From contig NC_134141.1 in NCBI RefSeq assembly GCF_033958435.1, positions 99,799,001 through 99,863,000 on the forward strand: a stretch of DNA of 64,000 bases, given 5' to 3'. The DNA comes from Carettochelys insculpta. Taxonomy: Eukaryota; Chordata; Testudines; Carettochelyidae. This document shows, piece after piece, positions 46,401 to 56,730 of this stretch. The position numbers and the translations under genes were made by a program. How positions within the stretch are numbered: position 1 is the stretch's first letter; every line of letters begins with the position of its first letter. A model generated the notes under the pieces. That model was not told where the DNA came from. It ran no database searches and worked only from the letters and a program-made list of their open reading frames with translations.

Positions 46401-48916
46401 CCAAAAAGTATTCATTTGGCAACAGCATGTGGCAATCACATAATCTAGAATATCAGAGGAATGTTTTGTCTCACTGTCACTACAGTCTTATTCTGCAGCT
46501 GTAAATATCGTAACTAACTATATATTGTAGAACTAACAATGTATAGCTTGTTTGTAGCAAGCAGTGAGTGAACTGAAAATGAGAAATGGATTATTTTATT
46601 TAGGAGTGAAAATGAGTGGACATTTTCATATTAGTCTATTTGTATTTATAAATACACAGTTTCTGTACATTAGCTTTGAAGATAATTTGATTTTGGCAAC
46701 AAAATTCTCACAAGGCTTTCTTGGACTTGTCACAATTCAAATTCTGCAACTCCCTGTTTTTCCTCATCTGCAGGTTTAATCACAGTTCAAATTCTGTGTT
46801 TATAGAGCTCCCTGTAGAAATTCTGGACAAAATTTTCAAAGATTGATTCTTAAAGTTCTGTTACTAATTCCATGAATATGTCATGCTTTTGAAACACATG
46901 GAGCAACCCCAGCTCCCAACTGAGTCCATGGGAATTGATGGATGTTCAGCACTTCTAGGAAATTAGGCCATTTAAACACTATGAATAAGGTGCCTAGTTT
47001 TGGAAATTGTGGTCCCAGGATCTTACACTGAGTTTATCCCTCCAGTATATGAGTTCCTCTTTGTAACAGCCAAGACCTTGTTGTTAGGATGGGAAATAAG
47101 GCGGGTGCAATTATGGGAAGCCTTTCTACTGAATTAGTTATAGCTGTGAGCCAAATTCTTTTCTTAACTGTTCTGTGAGGAGCCATCATACTATAGCCCA
47201 GTGGGGCATTAGAGATTAGATTGTATTGTAGAGGGCAGCTTTATAAATGTTTCTTGGAGAAGTTTGCAGGAAGACATTCATGTGCAATATACAGTGCAGG
47301 TGTTCCAGATCCTGTTCTTGAACGACTTCACCAGAGTAAATGGATTTACGTCCATCACCAGGGATCCTAGATATCAATTTGTCCTGGAAAAACACAGTCG
47401 GTTTGGGCTTTTAGAAAATCTTTAGTTTTTACATTTTGTGAAAAAATAATAATGGATAACAGTAGAAACTTATTTATCTGAGACTCCATTATCTGGCTGT
47501 CTATATTAACCAAACTGAGGCTGTCGGCTGGTGACATCACAGCTTACATAGGTATATTGGTGAAAGGTAAGAAATGTAAATCACAGTTCTCTACGTTTTA
47601 TTTGGTTATTGTGATTAATGGCACTGATAGGCTTCAAACTTGCTTAAAATTGTAAATGTCTATTATATATTTTGTTTAACTAATGTTTGTGTGTGTTGTG
47701 GCTACAGAAACTAAAATTTAAAATTTCATTTTAATCAAAGAAAAACAGATTTTTATGTTTGCTTGTTTGTTTTTAAATCAGAGAATTTTCTGTTTTTTTA
47801 AAACCATGGAAAACTAGAAACCCTGGTTATCAGAATAACTGAATAAGGAACCGTAGTTTCTCCTCTGTTCTTGAGATATGCCATAACTATTTAATTTTAA
47901 GGGCTTTTCTTCATATGTTCATTTAAAGCAAGATGTGTAGTTTTCTTCTCCTTTTTTTGTTTTGTTTCCTATCACTATAAAAAGGACTGCAATCAGTGCA
48001 ACAAAGTTTAAATTTTCTGCTCATGTATTGAGAAAACAGAAAACAAAGTGAGTTGTTGCCACTGTGCATTATCTGAAAAATATATACCAATAACAAAGTA
48101 ATAAATATTTAGCTCAGACAGAAACACTCACTGGTTCTAGGGAACATTGGTATTTTTAAATCCTCTATGCACTTTTACCTTAGTTTTCTGCTGGGAATGA
48201 GGAACAAAGTTTTGGGGAGTGCACCTCTGCTCGCTAAAACTCTGCTTCCCGCCAAAAAAAGCCTGCCTGTTCTTCAAATGAAAATAATTGAAAGCATTTT
48301 CATCATTTAAAAAAACAAACAAACAGTTTTTGTTTGTTCAAGACGGTGTTTAGGTTCAAGATGCTTATTGTCCACTATCACAAAAAAGGATCTTCTATAT
48401 CATGTGGCTGACTTTATAGTTTATTTTTTAATTTTTATTTTAGTAAAAGCCAGTCTTGCACCTGCACAAAATGTGTCAGGATCTAAATTTCCATAGCTTC
48501 TTTAAGCAATGACTAAGCATCTAGAAGCGTCTTAAGCGATAAATACTAAAGGGAGAAAGTTGAAAGATGTCCAGCTAGATATTAGGAAAGATGTCAAGAT
48601 GTCCTGGCTTAGATTGTGTGTGTGTGTGTTGGGGGGGCGGGGAATGGGGCATGTATAAGGGCTATTTTGAATACTGTGGTAATGTTTAGTTAATAGGGAG
48701 CTTGAAACATCTTTAAAGTTTTTTTCCAGTTGAACTTTACTTCTTCTCCTCTTTGCTTCCCAGTATGCTCATCGAATAGTTTTGTCACATCACACCAGGA
48801 GTGGTGTGGCTTCTCACCCTACTTTGTATCTCTTGTGATGTATTGGGGGCCCCACTTTTTTGTGTGCTTGTGAGAGGATGGGCAGCAAGGGGTGGGGCGT
48901 CTACTGTTGAAGGATT
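43441..48916. other. 5.5 kb of mostly unique AT-rich sequence
   Basis: The longest stretch without a recognised element. Open frames are short (all under about 80 codons) and lack domain signatures; no splice-flanked conserved block stands out. A G-run after a short TG tract occurs at about 48618-48650. It could hold conserved non-coding elements, which cannot be judged from one sequence. Confidence 0.5.
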
Positions 48917-48929
48917 CATATAGCTTTAC
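48917..48929. repeat. Left 13-bp target-site duplication
   Basis: CATATAGCTTTAC is repeated exactly at 49546-49558, directly outside the Penelope-type element. This marks the original insertion site. Confidence 0.85.
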
Positions 48930-49545
48930 GAACAACCAGAAGTCCTGTGGCACCTTATAGACTAACAGATATTTTGGAGCATAAGCTTTCATGGGCAAAG
49001 ACCCTCTTCATCAGATGCGTGAGTTGGGGGGGTGGTTTCAGAGGGGTATTTAAAGAGTGGGGGCCCAGTAAAAGGGAGAGCTGGAGCTGACAAGTTCTGT
49101 TCAGCAAGGTGGAAATGGCCCTTTATGAATAGTGCTTATCAAAAGAGGAAAAAACAAGTCAGATCAGACAGGGGGATATGACCCATTGTCAGGGTCTAAT
49201 GGGGAGATATTAACACCCAGGGCAGAGAAGATGTTTTTGTAAGCTGCGAACTACTCCCATTCTCTGTTTAATCCTTGGTTAATGGAGTCAAATTTTCAAA
49301 TAAATATCAGCTCAGAGATTTCTCTCTCCATCTGATTTTTGAAATTTCTTGAAGGGTGGCGGTCCTGAAGCAAAGAAATTGATAACTAAGAACTATTGAT
49401 AATGGGCCATTTCCACCTTGCTGAATAGACCTTGTCAGCTCTGGCCCTCCCTTTTACTGCTCCAAAATATCTGTTAGTCTGTAAGGTGCCACAGGACTTC
49501 TTGTTGTTCTCAAAGCTACAGACTAACACAGCTACCTCTCTGATA
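48930..49545 (-). mobile_element. Penelope-type non-autonomous element, palindromic, with 13-bp duplication
   Basis: The two ends are inverted copies of each other. AGAAGTCCTGTGGCACCTTA, then ACTAACAGATATTTTGGAGC, in the left arm is mirrored by GCTCCAAAATATCTGTTAGT and AAGGTGCCACAGGACTTCTT in the right arm. A second inverted pair lies further in (CAAGGTGGAAATGGCC near 49106 and GGCCATTTCCACCTTG near 49404). The right end TACAGACTAACACAGCTACC recurs at 28605. A hammerhead core lies in the left arm on the minus strand. Hammerheads in terminal repeats and long target duplications are known features of Penelope-like retroelements; assignment to that class is my inference. No reverse transcriptase or GIY-YIG coding remains. 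Confidence 0.75.
48965..49020 (-). ncRNA. Hammerhead ribozyme motif in the Penelope-type element
   Basis: On the minus strand the conserved core bases are CTGATGA, then a short stem-loop GAGGG-TCTTTG-CCCAT, then GAAA, then a minimal helix III GC-TTAT-GC followed by TC, the expected UH cleavage position. Helix II has three G-C pairs with a mismatch beyond. Helix I would pair GCAT-side sequence before CTGATGA with sequence after the cleavage site, and is weak in this copy. The core letters and their order fit the hammerhead consensus; activity of this decayed copy is uncertain. Confidence 0.65.
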
Positions 49546-49558
49546 CATATAGCTTTAC
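49546..49558. repeat. Right 13-bp target-site duplication
   Basis: An exact copy of CATATAGCTTTAC at 48917-48929, immediately after the element's right end. Confidence 0.85.
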
Positions 49559-49800
49559 CACAGCTGGCTCTGTGTTACCCAGTGGTGCTGTAGAGTATGG
49601 TAGTCTTATGTGGATTCATTTTTTTGCTCCAGATGAGGCAAAGGCCAGATTTACCCCACTGGCTCTCCTAAAACCAAAAGGAAGTGGAAACAAGTTAGTC
49701 AGCTTTCCTTAAAGATATTAGAATATGAGGTGCAGGGTAAGCTTGGGGTGAACAGGTCTAGCAAATGACATCAGGGCATGAATAAAACTTGGTGATTCTT
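49559..49800. other. Spacer between two Penelope-type repeats
   Basis: No gene or repeat recognised. Confidence 0.4.
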
Positions 49801-50165
49801 CAAAACAAAAAGCAGTCAAGTAGCACTTTAAAGACTAGCAAAATGGTTTATTAGGTGAGCTTTCGTGGGACAGACCCACTTCTTCAGACCATAGCCAGAC
49901 CAGAACAGACTCAATATTTAGGACACAGAGAACCAAAAACAGTAAACAAGGAGGACAAATCAGAAAAAGATAATCAAGGTGAGCAAATCAGAAAGTGGAA
50001 GGGTGGGGGGGAAGGTCAAGAATTAGATTGAGCCAAGTATGCAGACAAGCCCCTATAGTGACTCAGAAAGTTCCCATCACGATTTAAACCATGTGTTAAT
50101 GTGCCGAATTTGAATATAAAAGCCAGCTCAGCTGTTTCCCTTTCCAAAACGGTGCGATCTTGTGA
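49801..50165 (-). mobile_element. Second Penelope-type repeat fragment with hammerhead core
   Basis: It begins AAAAGCAGTCAAGTAGCACT, then TTTAAAGACTAGCAAAATGG and TTATTAGGTGAGCTTTCGTG, a repeat type widespread in reptiles. After the hammerhead part the sequence continues through CAATATTTAGGACACAGAGA and CAAATCAGAAAGTGGAAGGG to GTGTTAATGTGCCGAATTTG near 50092, then CAGCTCAGCTGTTTCC and GGTGCGATCTTGTGAG. The far end is undefined and no target duplication was found. Confidence 0.7.
49857..49890 (-). ncRNA. Hammerhead-like core (CTGAAGA variant)
   Basis: On the minus strand CTGAAGA is followed by a perfect 5-bp stem GTGGG-TCTGT-CCCAC minus shared loop bases, then GAAA and GC. The core differs from CUGAUGA at one position known to be variable in hammerheads. 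Helix III is very short or absent, as in other retroelement-borne minimal hammerheads. Helix I pairing was not established, so this is a motif call only. Confidence 0.5.
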
Positions 50166-51199
50166 GAGCTTCACTTTCCTTCTTGGGCTAGCAGAGGAAG
50201 GGGCTGTGTGAAACTAAAGTGAGGTGACATTTCTTTTTTTCTATGCTCATAACTGTTCCTTTGTGGCCAATAAGCTGTGTGGCCTTTTCCTTTGTTCATT
50301 TGGCCAAGGGTAAATGAATAAGGACTATACATTGCTTGGGTGAAGCATGTCTGTGTATGGCCGTGTCTTCTGCCACATCTGCACTGAATAGCAACAGGAA
50401 TACTCTCTTCTCCTCCCACTCTGACAGACGGATAAAACTTACTTTACGTCTAGAAGAGAGGAGAGCAGGCAGCTGAATTGGAAAATGCTCTATATTCGCT
50501 GAAATAATTATTATAATGTCAAAGATTATTAATTATTAGCATGTAAATGGCACAGGCTGAAAATGCGTCTGTTCTTAATAAACAGTATGCCAAATGGGTG
50601 AGAGTGCAGTAGTGTTCCTGTGCTTAGCAATTAATGCCTGAGGAGATGGGTTCTACTACTTATAGCCCTTACTTCAAATGCCATTTCCACCAGTTACATA
50701 TGTATGAAATTAACTCACTCACAGAGAGGGATGATGCCCTTTTGAAAAGGTGGTGCGTGTTCAAAAAACTGCAACGTTATTAACATAATATTCAAATTTT
50801 AAGTCAGATGTCAGGCTCTGTAGAACATAAAATATAAATGAGCGATCATGTACATATTGCTTTTTGGACTTTTACACTAGGGTCAACAAAAATGTATATC
50901 TTTCAATGGAGAAATTTGTATTTGAATTTCATTTTCTTAAATATCTCAAAAATCACTGCTAATGAGAGTGCTATTTCTCTTATCCTGGAAGTTGACTTTA
51001 CATTACAGCTTCTGAAGTAGAAAGCGAAATAGAATCATAGCAATCATGAACAGAAAAATTGAAGCACAATGACTAGTCTTCCTGATTTTTTTCCACTTTC
51101 AGTTGGTTTGTTTTGCCTTATCAGCTGCACCTTAATTTGTTTAGAAGTGTCAATGTTCATAACACTTGCATCTTTGCTTTAAGACATTGACTGTAATGA
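50166..51199. other. No gene or repeat recognised
   Basis: AT-rich unique-looking sequence. Confidence 0.45.
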
Positions 51200-51540
51200 A
51201 ATCTTACCTGCAAGGGGTAAGGAAGAAGTTTTCCTCCAGGACACTATTGGCCAGATGTATTCTGGTCTGGGGTGTGTATTTTTTATCCCCGGTGCATCAG
51301 TAATTGGCCATAACTGGTGATGGGAACCCAGACAGGGTGGACCAGTATTCTGAGATGGTTGAAAGAATCCTGTTTTATATCCCTTGTCTGTGTCTTGTTT
51401 TATATTCACAGTCAGAGTGATCACCAGATACATGGTCAGGAAGAATTCCTTCCCACACCCCCATTTCCCAAGTCAGATTGGCAGGAATTTTGAGTGGTTC
51501 TCCTTTTTGGCAGCATAGGGTGTGGTTCCTTTTCTAGGCT
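51200..51540 (+). mobile_element. CR1-like 3' fragment
   Basis: Blocks resembling the part of CR1 between the coding region and the tail are present, such as GGAAGAAGTTTTCCTCCAGG, ATTGGCCATAACTGGTGATG and AGTCAGATTGGCAGGAATTT. They are in the plus orientation, opposite to the CR1 that abuts it at 51541. Divergence is high; the CR1 label rests on these scattered blocks. Confidence 0.45.
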
Positions 51541-51787
51541 CATCAGAATCACACAGAATCATATGGCTGGAAGGGACCTCAGGAGGTCATCTAGTCCATC
51601 CCCCTGGTTCAAGCAGGATCAACCCCCACTAAGTCATCCCAGCCAGAACCTTCTCCAGCCGGGACTTAAAAACCTTGATGGATGGGGAATCCACCACCTC
51701 TCTAGGCAGCGCATTCCAATGCTTCACCACCTTCCTGGTGAAGTAGTTTTTTCCTAATATCTAACCTACACCTCTCCATCTTCAACT

Positions 51788-53345
51788 TCAGACCATTAGT
51801 CCTTGTTCTGTCATCTGACACCACTGAGGACAGTTTCTCACCTCCTCTTTAGAGCTCTCCTTCAGTAAGTTGAAGGCTGCTGTTAAATCACCCCTAAGTC
51901 TTCTCTTCTGTAAACTAAACAAACCCAAATCTCTCAGCCTGTCCTCATAGGTCTTGTGCTCCAGACCCTTAATCATTTGTGTTGCCCTCCACTGAACATG
52001 CTCCAGCAAATCCACATCCTTTTTATACTGGGGAGCCCAAAACTGGACACAGTATTCCAGATGTGGCCTCACCAGTGCCGAATGGAGGGGAACAACTACT
52101 TCTCTAGATCTGCTCGAAATGCTCTTCCTAATGCACCCTAGTATGCCATTAGCCTTCTTGGCTACAAGGGCACACTGTCTACTCATATCCAGCCTTTCAT
52201 CCACCATAACCCCTAGGTCCCTTTCCATCCTACTGCTGCTGAGCCAGTCGGTCCCCAGCCTGTAACAATGCTTGAGATTCTTCCGCCCTAGGTGCAGGAC
52301 TCCACACTTCTCCTTATTGAATGACATCAGATTTCTTTTGGCCCAATCCTCCAATTTGTCCAGGTCACTCTGGATTCTCTCTCTACCCTCCAATGTATCT
52401 ACCGCTCCCCCTAGTTTTGTGTCATCCGCAAACTTGCTGAGGGTGCAATCTAGTCCCTCATCCAGGTCATTAATAAAGATGTTGGATAACACCGGCCCCA
52501 GAACCGAGCCTTGCGGCACTCCACTTGAAACCGACTGCCGTCCAGATATTGAGCCATGGACCACTACCTGTTGGGCCCGACCATCAAGCCAGCTTTCTAT
52601 CTATCTTATAATCCAAGGATCCAATCCATATTTCCTTAACTTACGGACAAGAATGTTGTGGGAGACCGTATCAAAAGCCTTGCTGAAGTCAAGGTATATC
52701 ACATCCACTGATTTCCCCATGTCCACAGAGCCTGTTACCACATCATAGAAGCTAACCAGATTGGTCAGGCAGGACTTGCCCCTGGTGAATCCATGTTGGC
52801 TACTTTTGATCACTTTTCCCTCTTCCAAGTGCTCCAAAATGGATTCCTTGAGGATTCCCTCCATTATTTTCCCAGGGATTGAGATAAGGCTGACTGGTCT
52901 ATAGTTCCCTGGATTGTTCTTCTTTCCTTTTTTAAAGATGGGCACTACATTTGCCTTCTTCCAGTCATCTGGTATCTCCCCCGATCTCCAAGGCTGTCTC
53001 TACAGTATCCCAAAAACTTTGAAATGGCCATTTCGAAGTTTTGGGCTAGTGTAGACATAGCCCAAGAGTCATAATGGCCAAAGGTTCAGCAATGACCTCT
53101 GCCAATTTCCTCAGTACCTTTGGGTGCATTAAATCCAGACCCATGGACTTGTGCACATCTAGTTTTTCTAGATAGCTCAGAACTTGTTCCTTCCCCACAG
53201 ATGGCTGCCCTCCATCTTCCCATACTACATTGTCTAGGACCGTCATATGGAAGTTGACTTTGTTTGTGAAGACTGAGGCAAAAAAAGCATTGAGTACTTC
53301 AGCTTTTCCTACATCTGTCACTTTCACATCAGGGCATATCTCATT
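51788..53345 (-). pseudogene. CR1 ORF2 reverse transcriptase, truncated and broken
   Basis: In minus-strand order: EVLNAFFASVF and KLDVHKSMGLD (the start of the CR1 reverse transcriptase region, 53327-53063); the MITE insertion; PIFKKGKKNNPGNYRPVSL; motif A with YLDFSKAFDTVSHNIL; an in-frame TAG at 52601-52603 after DPWIIR; motif [19 protein letters not shown]; and motif [12 protein letters not shown], with the catalytic FADD box at about 52421-52432. The C-terminal part with [20 protein letters not shown] and [16 protein letters not shown] continues open to 51788. The catalytic Asp residues of motifs A and C are kept. The stop, the insertion and the loss of the endonuclease make it inactive. 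Long open stretches indicate moderate age. Confidence 0.92.
52992..53062. mobile_element. 71-bp MITE inserted in the CR1 element
   Basis: It starts GGCTGTCTCTACAGTATCCC and ends GGGCTAGTGTAGACATAGCC, with the triplet CAA on both sides (52989-52991 and 53063-53065). The interior is nearly a pure palindrome around GGCCATTTCGAAG (AAACTTTGAAATGGCCATTT). Interruption of an otherwise collinear CR1 coding region proves it is an insertion and fixes its ends. It is the smallest MITE in the window. Confidence 0.92.
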
Positions 53346-53400
53346 TAATCAATTCCCTGTCATTGCATCAGTGCCCCAGGCATTGATGGAGCCTTGGACT

Positions 53401-53804
53401 CTCCTGTTCTCTGCCTATGACAACTAAGTAATTTGAGTTCAGTACTTGGGTATCTAGTTTAAATTTAGTAGCCCATGATAAGTAAGGAATCAGACTAGAT
53501 GATCGAATGATTCCTTTTGGCCTTAAACTTTAATTGTGGAATAATTGTGGAATACTTCATAGATGTTAGTGATAAGAATTAGATCTAATAGAGTATCTGC
53601 TGCATCTCCCTCTCAGTGCAGGATTATTGCCTGAAAAACATTTTCAGGTGCTTTCCAGGTTAGTAAATGTGTCTGTATGCACGTGTCCAGGCAAAGCATA
53701 AATTTATAAATGTATAAATTTTCTCTCTCCACTAATTACCTAATATCTGTGACTTCCCCTAGTCCTTGTCTGTCTCCACTCCTTTTGCCCAGTTAACTCA
53801 CAAG
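53401..53804. other. Spacer with a short CR1 tail fragment at 53480-53530
   Basis: The text TCAGACTAGATGATCGAATG followed by TTCCTTTTGGCCTTAAAC at 53490-53530 is the CR1 3' end in plus orientation, compare GGTCAGACTAGATGATCATG at 13070. The rest is unique-looking. Confidence 0.6.
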
Positions 53805-54515
53805 GGCTACGTCTACACGTGAAGCCAACATCGAAATAGCTTATTTCAATGTAGCAACATCGAAATAGGCTATTTCGATGAATAGCGTCTACACATCCTC
53901 CAGGGCTGGCAACGTCGATGTTCAACTTCGACGTTGCGCGGCACCACATCGAAATAGGTGCTGCGAGGGTACGTCTACACGCCAAAGTAGCACACATCGA
54001 AATAAGTGTGCCAGGCACAGCTGCAGACAGGGTCACAGGGCGGACTCAACAGCAAGCCGCTCCCTTAAAGGGCCCCTCCCAGACACAGTTGCACTAAACA
54101 ACACAAGATCCACAGAGCCGACAACTGGTTGCAGACCCTGTGCCTGCAGCATGGATCCCCAGCTGCCACAGCAGCAGCCAGAAGCCCTGGGCTAAGGGCT
54201 GCTGCCCACGGTGACCATAGAGCCCCGCAGGGGCTGGAGAGAGAGCATCTCTCAACCCCCCAGCTGATGGCTGCCATGGAGGACCCGGCAATTTCGACGT
54301 TGCGGGACGCGGATCGTCTACACGGTCCCTACTTCGACGTTGAACGTTGAAGTAGGGCGCTATTCCGATCCCCTCATGAGGTTAGCGACTTCGACGTCTC
54401 GCCGCCTAACGTCGAAGTTAACTTCGAAATAGCGCCCGACGCGTGTAGCCGCAACGGGCGCTATTTCGAAGTTAGTGCCGCTACTTCGAAGTAGCGTGCA
54501 CGTGTAGACACAGCT
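53805..54515 (+). mobile_element. 711-bp MITE, copy B
   Basis: Same length and order as copy A at 38608-39318, with only scattered differences by eye (for example GTTGAACGTTGAAG versus GTTGAACGTCGAAG). It begins GGCTACGTCTACACGTG, ends CACGTGTAGACACAGCT, and is flanked by the triplet AAG (53802-53804 and 54516-54518). The same open frames recur in both copies because the DNA is nearly identical, not because of demonstrable selection. Confidence 0.92.
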
Positions 54516-54518
54516 AAG

Positions 54519-56730
54519 TAGAGCAGTAGAACTGGAGCCTCTAAACAGACGTTTTGGTTTCAGTGGATGTGGTGGATTGGCTGAAATGGAACAGGGGTGG
54601 GAGAGGATTTTAGGCCAATCCAAAACCTTCCTTCTACACTTCTGATGTTTCTTGTCCTATGTGATGAGACAGGAATTAAGACTTACTAAATGCCTGGGAA
54701 GCACCTGGCACACTGTATACTCTACCCATTCCCAAATTATAATACTCTGTAGTGATGGAGGCATTCCACCAGAATGAAAGGCAGTTTTTTGGAGCATAAC
54801 ATATTAACCACTTGGAGAAAAACCTAGAGCAATAATTTATAGCCAGGTTGTGTTTTATTTAAAATGTTTAATGTAAAATACTAAAATGCAATGTGTAATT
54901 ATGTTGGAAAGCAGTGTCTTGAGCTTAGAGTCAGAGAAATGTGTCTAGCAGTTTGGTTTTGAGGAATCAACTTTCCTGATAGACCTGCAAAGAGAGCATT
55001 ACAGTCATTCGGTCAAGTTATGACAGAGAAATGCATGGATTAGCTTTTTTTGAGACAATTTTGGTTCTCTAAGTAATGTTTCTTGTGGTGGCAAACAGAT
55101 TTCACAGCACTGCTAATGAGTTATTGAAAAAATGAGCTAGTTGGAGTGATTTTTTTCCCACTTTTACCTTTTATTCTTTCAGATCAGCACCTCAAACTTG
55201 CTAAATTTCAGGAGCAATTGTAACAAACATCATAACAAATTCTGTTCTTTGATAGTCGGATGTTTAATCTGCGTAGGCCTGCTCATGAATGTTTATTGAA
55301 ACTTTAACCCCCATACCTGTAAGTGATACAGGATCCTGAGTCCCAATTTCAAACATGACTTAGACTCTAATTGAAAGTTAATGGGCCTTAGAATCCTTAT
55401 TGTATTCAGAAATGGGACTTGGGGTCCTAAGTCACTTAGGCTCAGATTTGTAAGGCATTTTGGCACTGCTGTTCGCAGTGTTGCAGCACCTGAATATCAG
55501 TGTTGGGAACCTAAACCTAATTTTCAAAATGGATTTAGGCATTTAGTCTATAGCCCTATTTAGGTTCCAGACAGCTTATTGGGTAAGCAACTGAGGCTCA
55601 TTTGGGCCATATGGGCACAGCTCTTTGTTTTGGGTGACCTCTAGGGAAGCAGTAGAGGGCATTCTACAGTGCATCAGAGAATACTCTCACCTACTACCAT
55701 GTGCATGCTGATCTTGCTGTGCACACTGGGGCAGATATGGAACCATGGATCACCCTTCCCCATGTTTCTGAAGGGGTTTTAGAACCATTAGGGGAGCACA
55801 GAGGACACACTCTTAGGTTCTTAAGTAAGGGGCTGCTGTCCCTGCAGGGCTGTCTCAAGGGGAGACTGAGGCTAGGGCAACCTCCCTTCCAGTGCCCCAG
55901 GTGTGGGGCACTAGTCAGCCCCCTTCTGTGCTGCAGGCCCTGCCATTTCCCTGCTCTGACCCCCACCTTAATCCCTGGCTCCCTTCCTGGCTAGCCTGGC
56001 CAGAGATTACCTGGGGCGGTGGGCTGCTGGTGGAGGCAGGAAGCAGCAGCCAACGGGGGCGGGGGTGTCACCTCCCCCAGCCTCCTTCCCTGCTTCCCCT
56101 ACTGCACTCACCTTGCAGCGCTCTGCCACACCCTCCCAGCCCACTAAGTTCCACTTCCCCCCAGGCAGCTGGGATCAAAGGCCTTCCAGGCTCCCATGGT
56201 GAAGCGGGTCTCAGTGGGCCATGAGGGTGTGGCACAGAAGCACGGAACAGACTGCGTTTGCACTGTGTGGTAAGTGTAGGAAAGGGAGGACAGGGAAGGG
56301 TGAGACTCTGTAGCTACTGCTGATGCCTGTCTCCTGCTGTCTGTGCCTTGATCCAGATAATCTTCCCTCCTCCCATGCATAGGATAGCTGGGGCAGCTGC
56401 TGCAGGGCCCCCAGTAGCATGGGGCCTGGGCAGCCACGCCACCTCGTCCTATGGATGGGATGGTTCTGGGTTCCCCTGTTTCATTCAAGGTGGGGGAGGG
56501 TTCTACGTACTTTTCCTCCCCACTGTGCACTGGTGTAAGTACTGGGGCAGTCTGGGCCTCCCGAGGGATAAAAAAGATTTTGCTGAAATATCCTCCCTGG
56601 GCTATAGGGATTAGTACTAGGGATGATGTTATTTTATACCTTTATTAATGCTGTGGAAGAAGGAGTGAATTGTATATTATATTCACATGGAATATGATAT
56701 TCAGTTGGGAGGTGTTGGATATGTAATGTT
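54519..56730. other. Unique sequence with a GC-rich patch at 55.8-56.6 kb
   Basis: 54519-55700 is AT-rich with nothing recognised. 55820-56560 is GC-rich (Pro/Leu/Gly-rich frames on both strands) and resembles the GC-rich dispersed repeats elsewhere, but I cannot align it confidently with any of them. No exon-like feature is supported. Confidence 0.45.

Larger units (their letters stand above)
51541..53400 (-). mobile_element. CR1 LINE with 3' UTR and most of the reverse transcriptase domain
   Basis: Read on the minus strand, the element contains the end of ORF2 and the characteristic CR1 3' UTR. The plus-strand text ATGGCTGGAAGGGACCTCAG, then AGGTCATCTAGTCCA, is near 51560. It ends at 51541-51560 with ATTCTGTGTGATTCTGATG-type octamers, the usual CR1 3' terminal repeats; CR1 has no poly(A) tail. 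The 5' end is truncated at about 53345-53400, before the endonuclease domain. A 71-bp MITE at 52992-53062 interrupts it. Details of the coding part are given with the ORF2 pseudogene. Confidence 0.9.

Noticed and set aside
48137..48322. 61-codon minus-strand frame with varied composition
   Set aside because: Too short to judge, no domain, no splice-site pattern convincing enough to call an exon.
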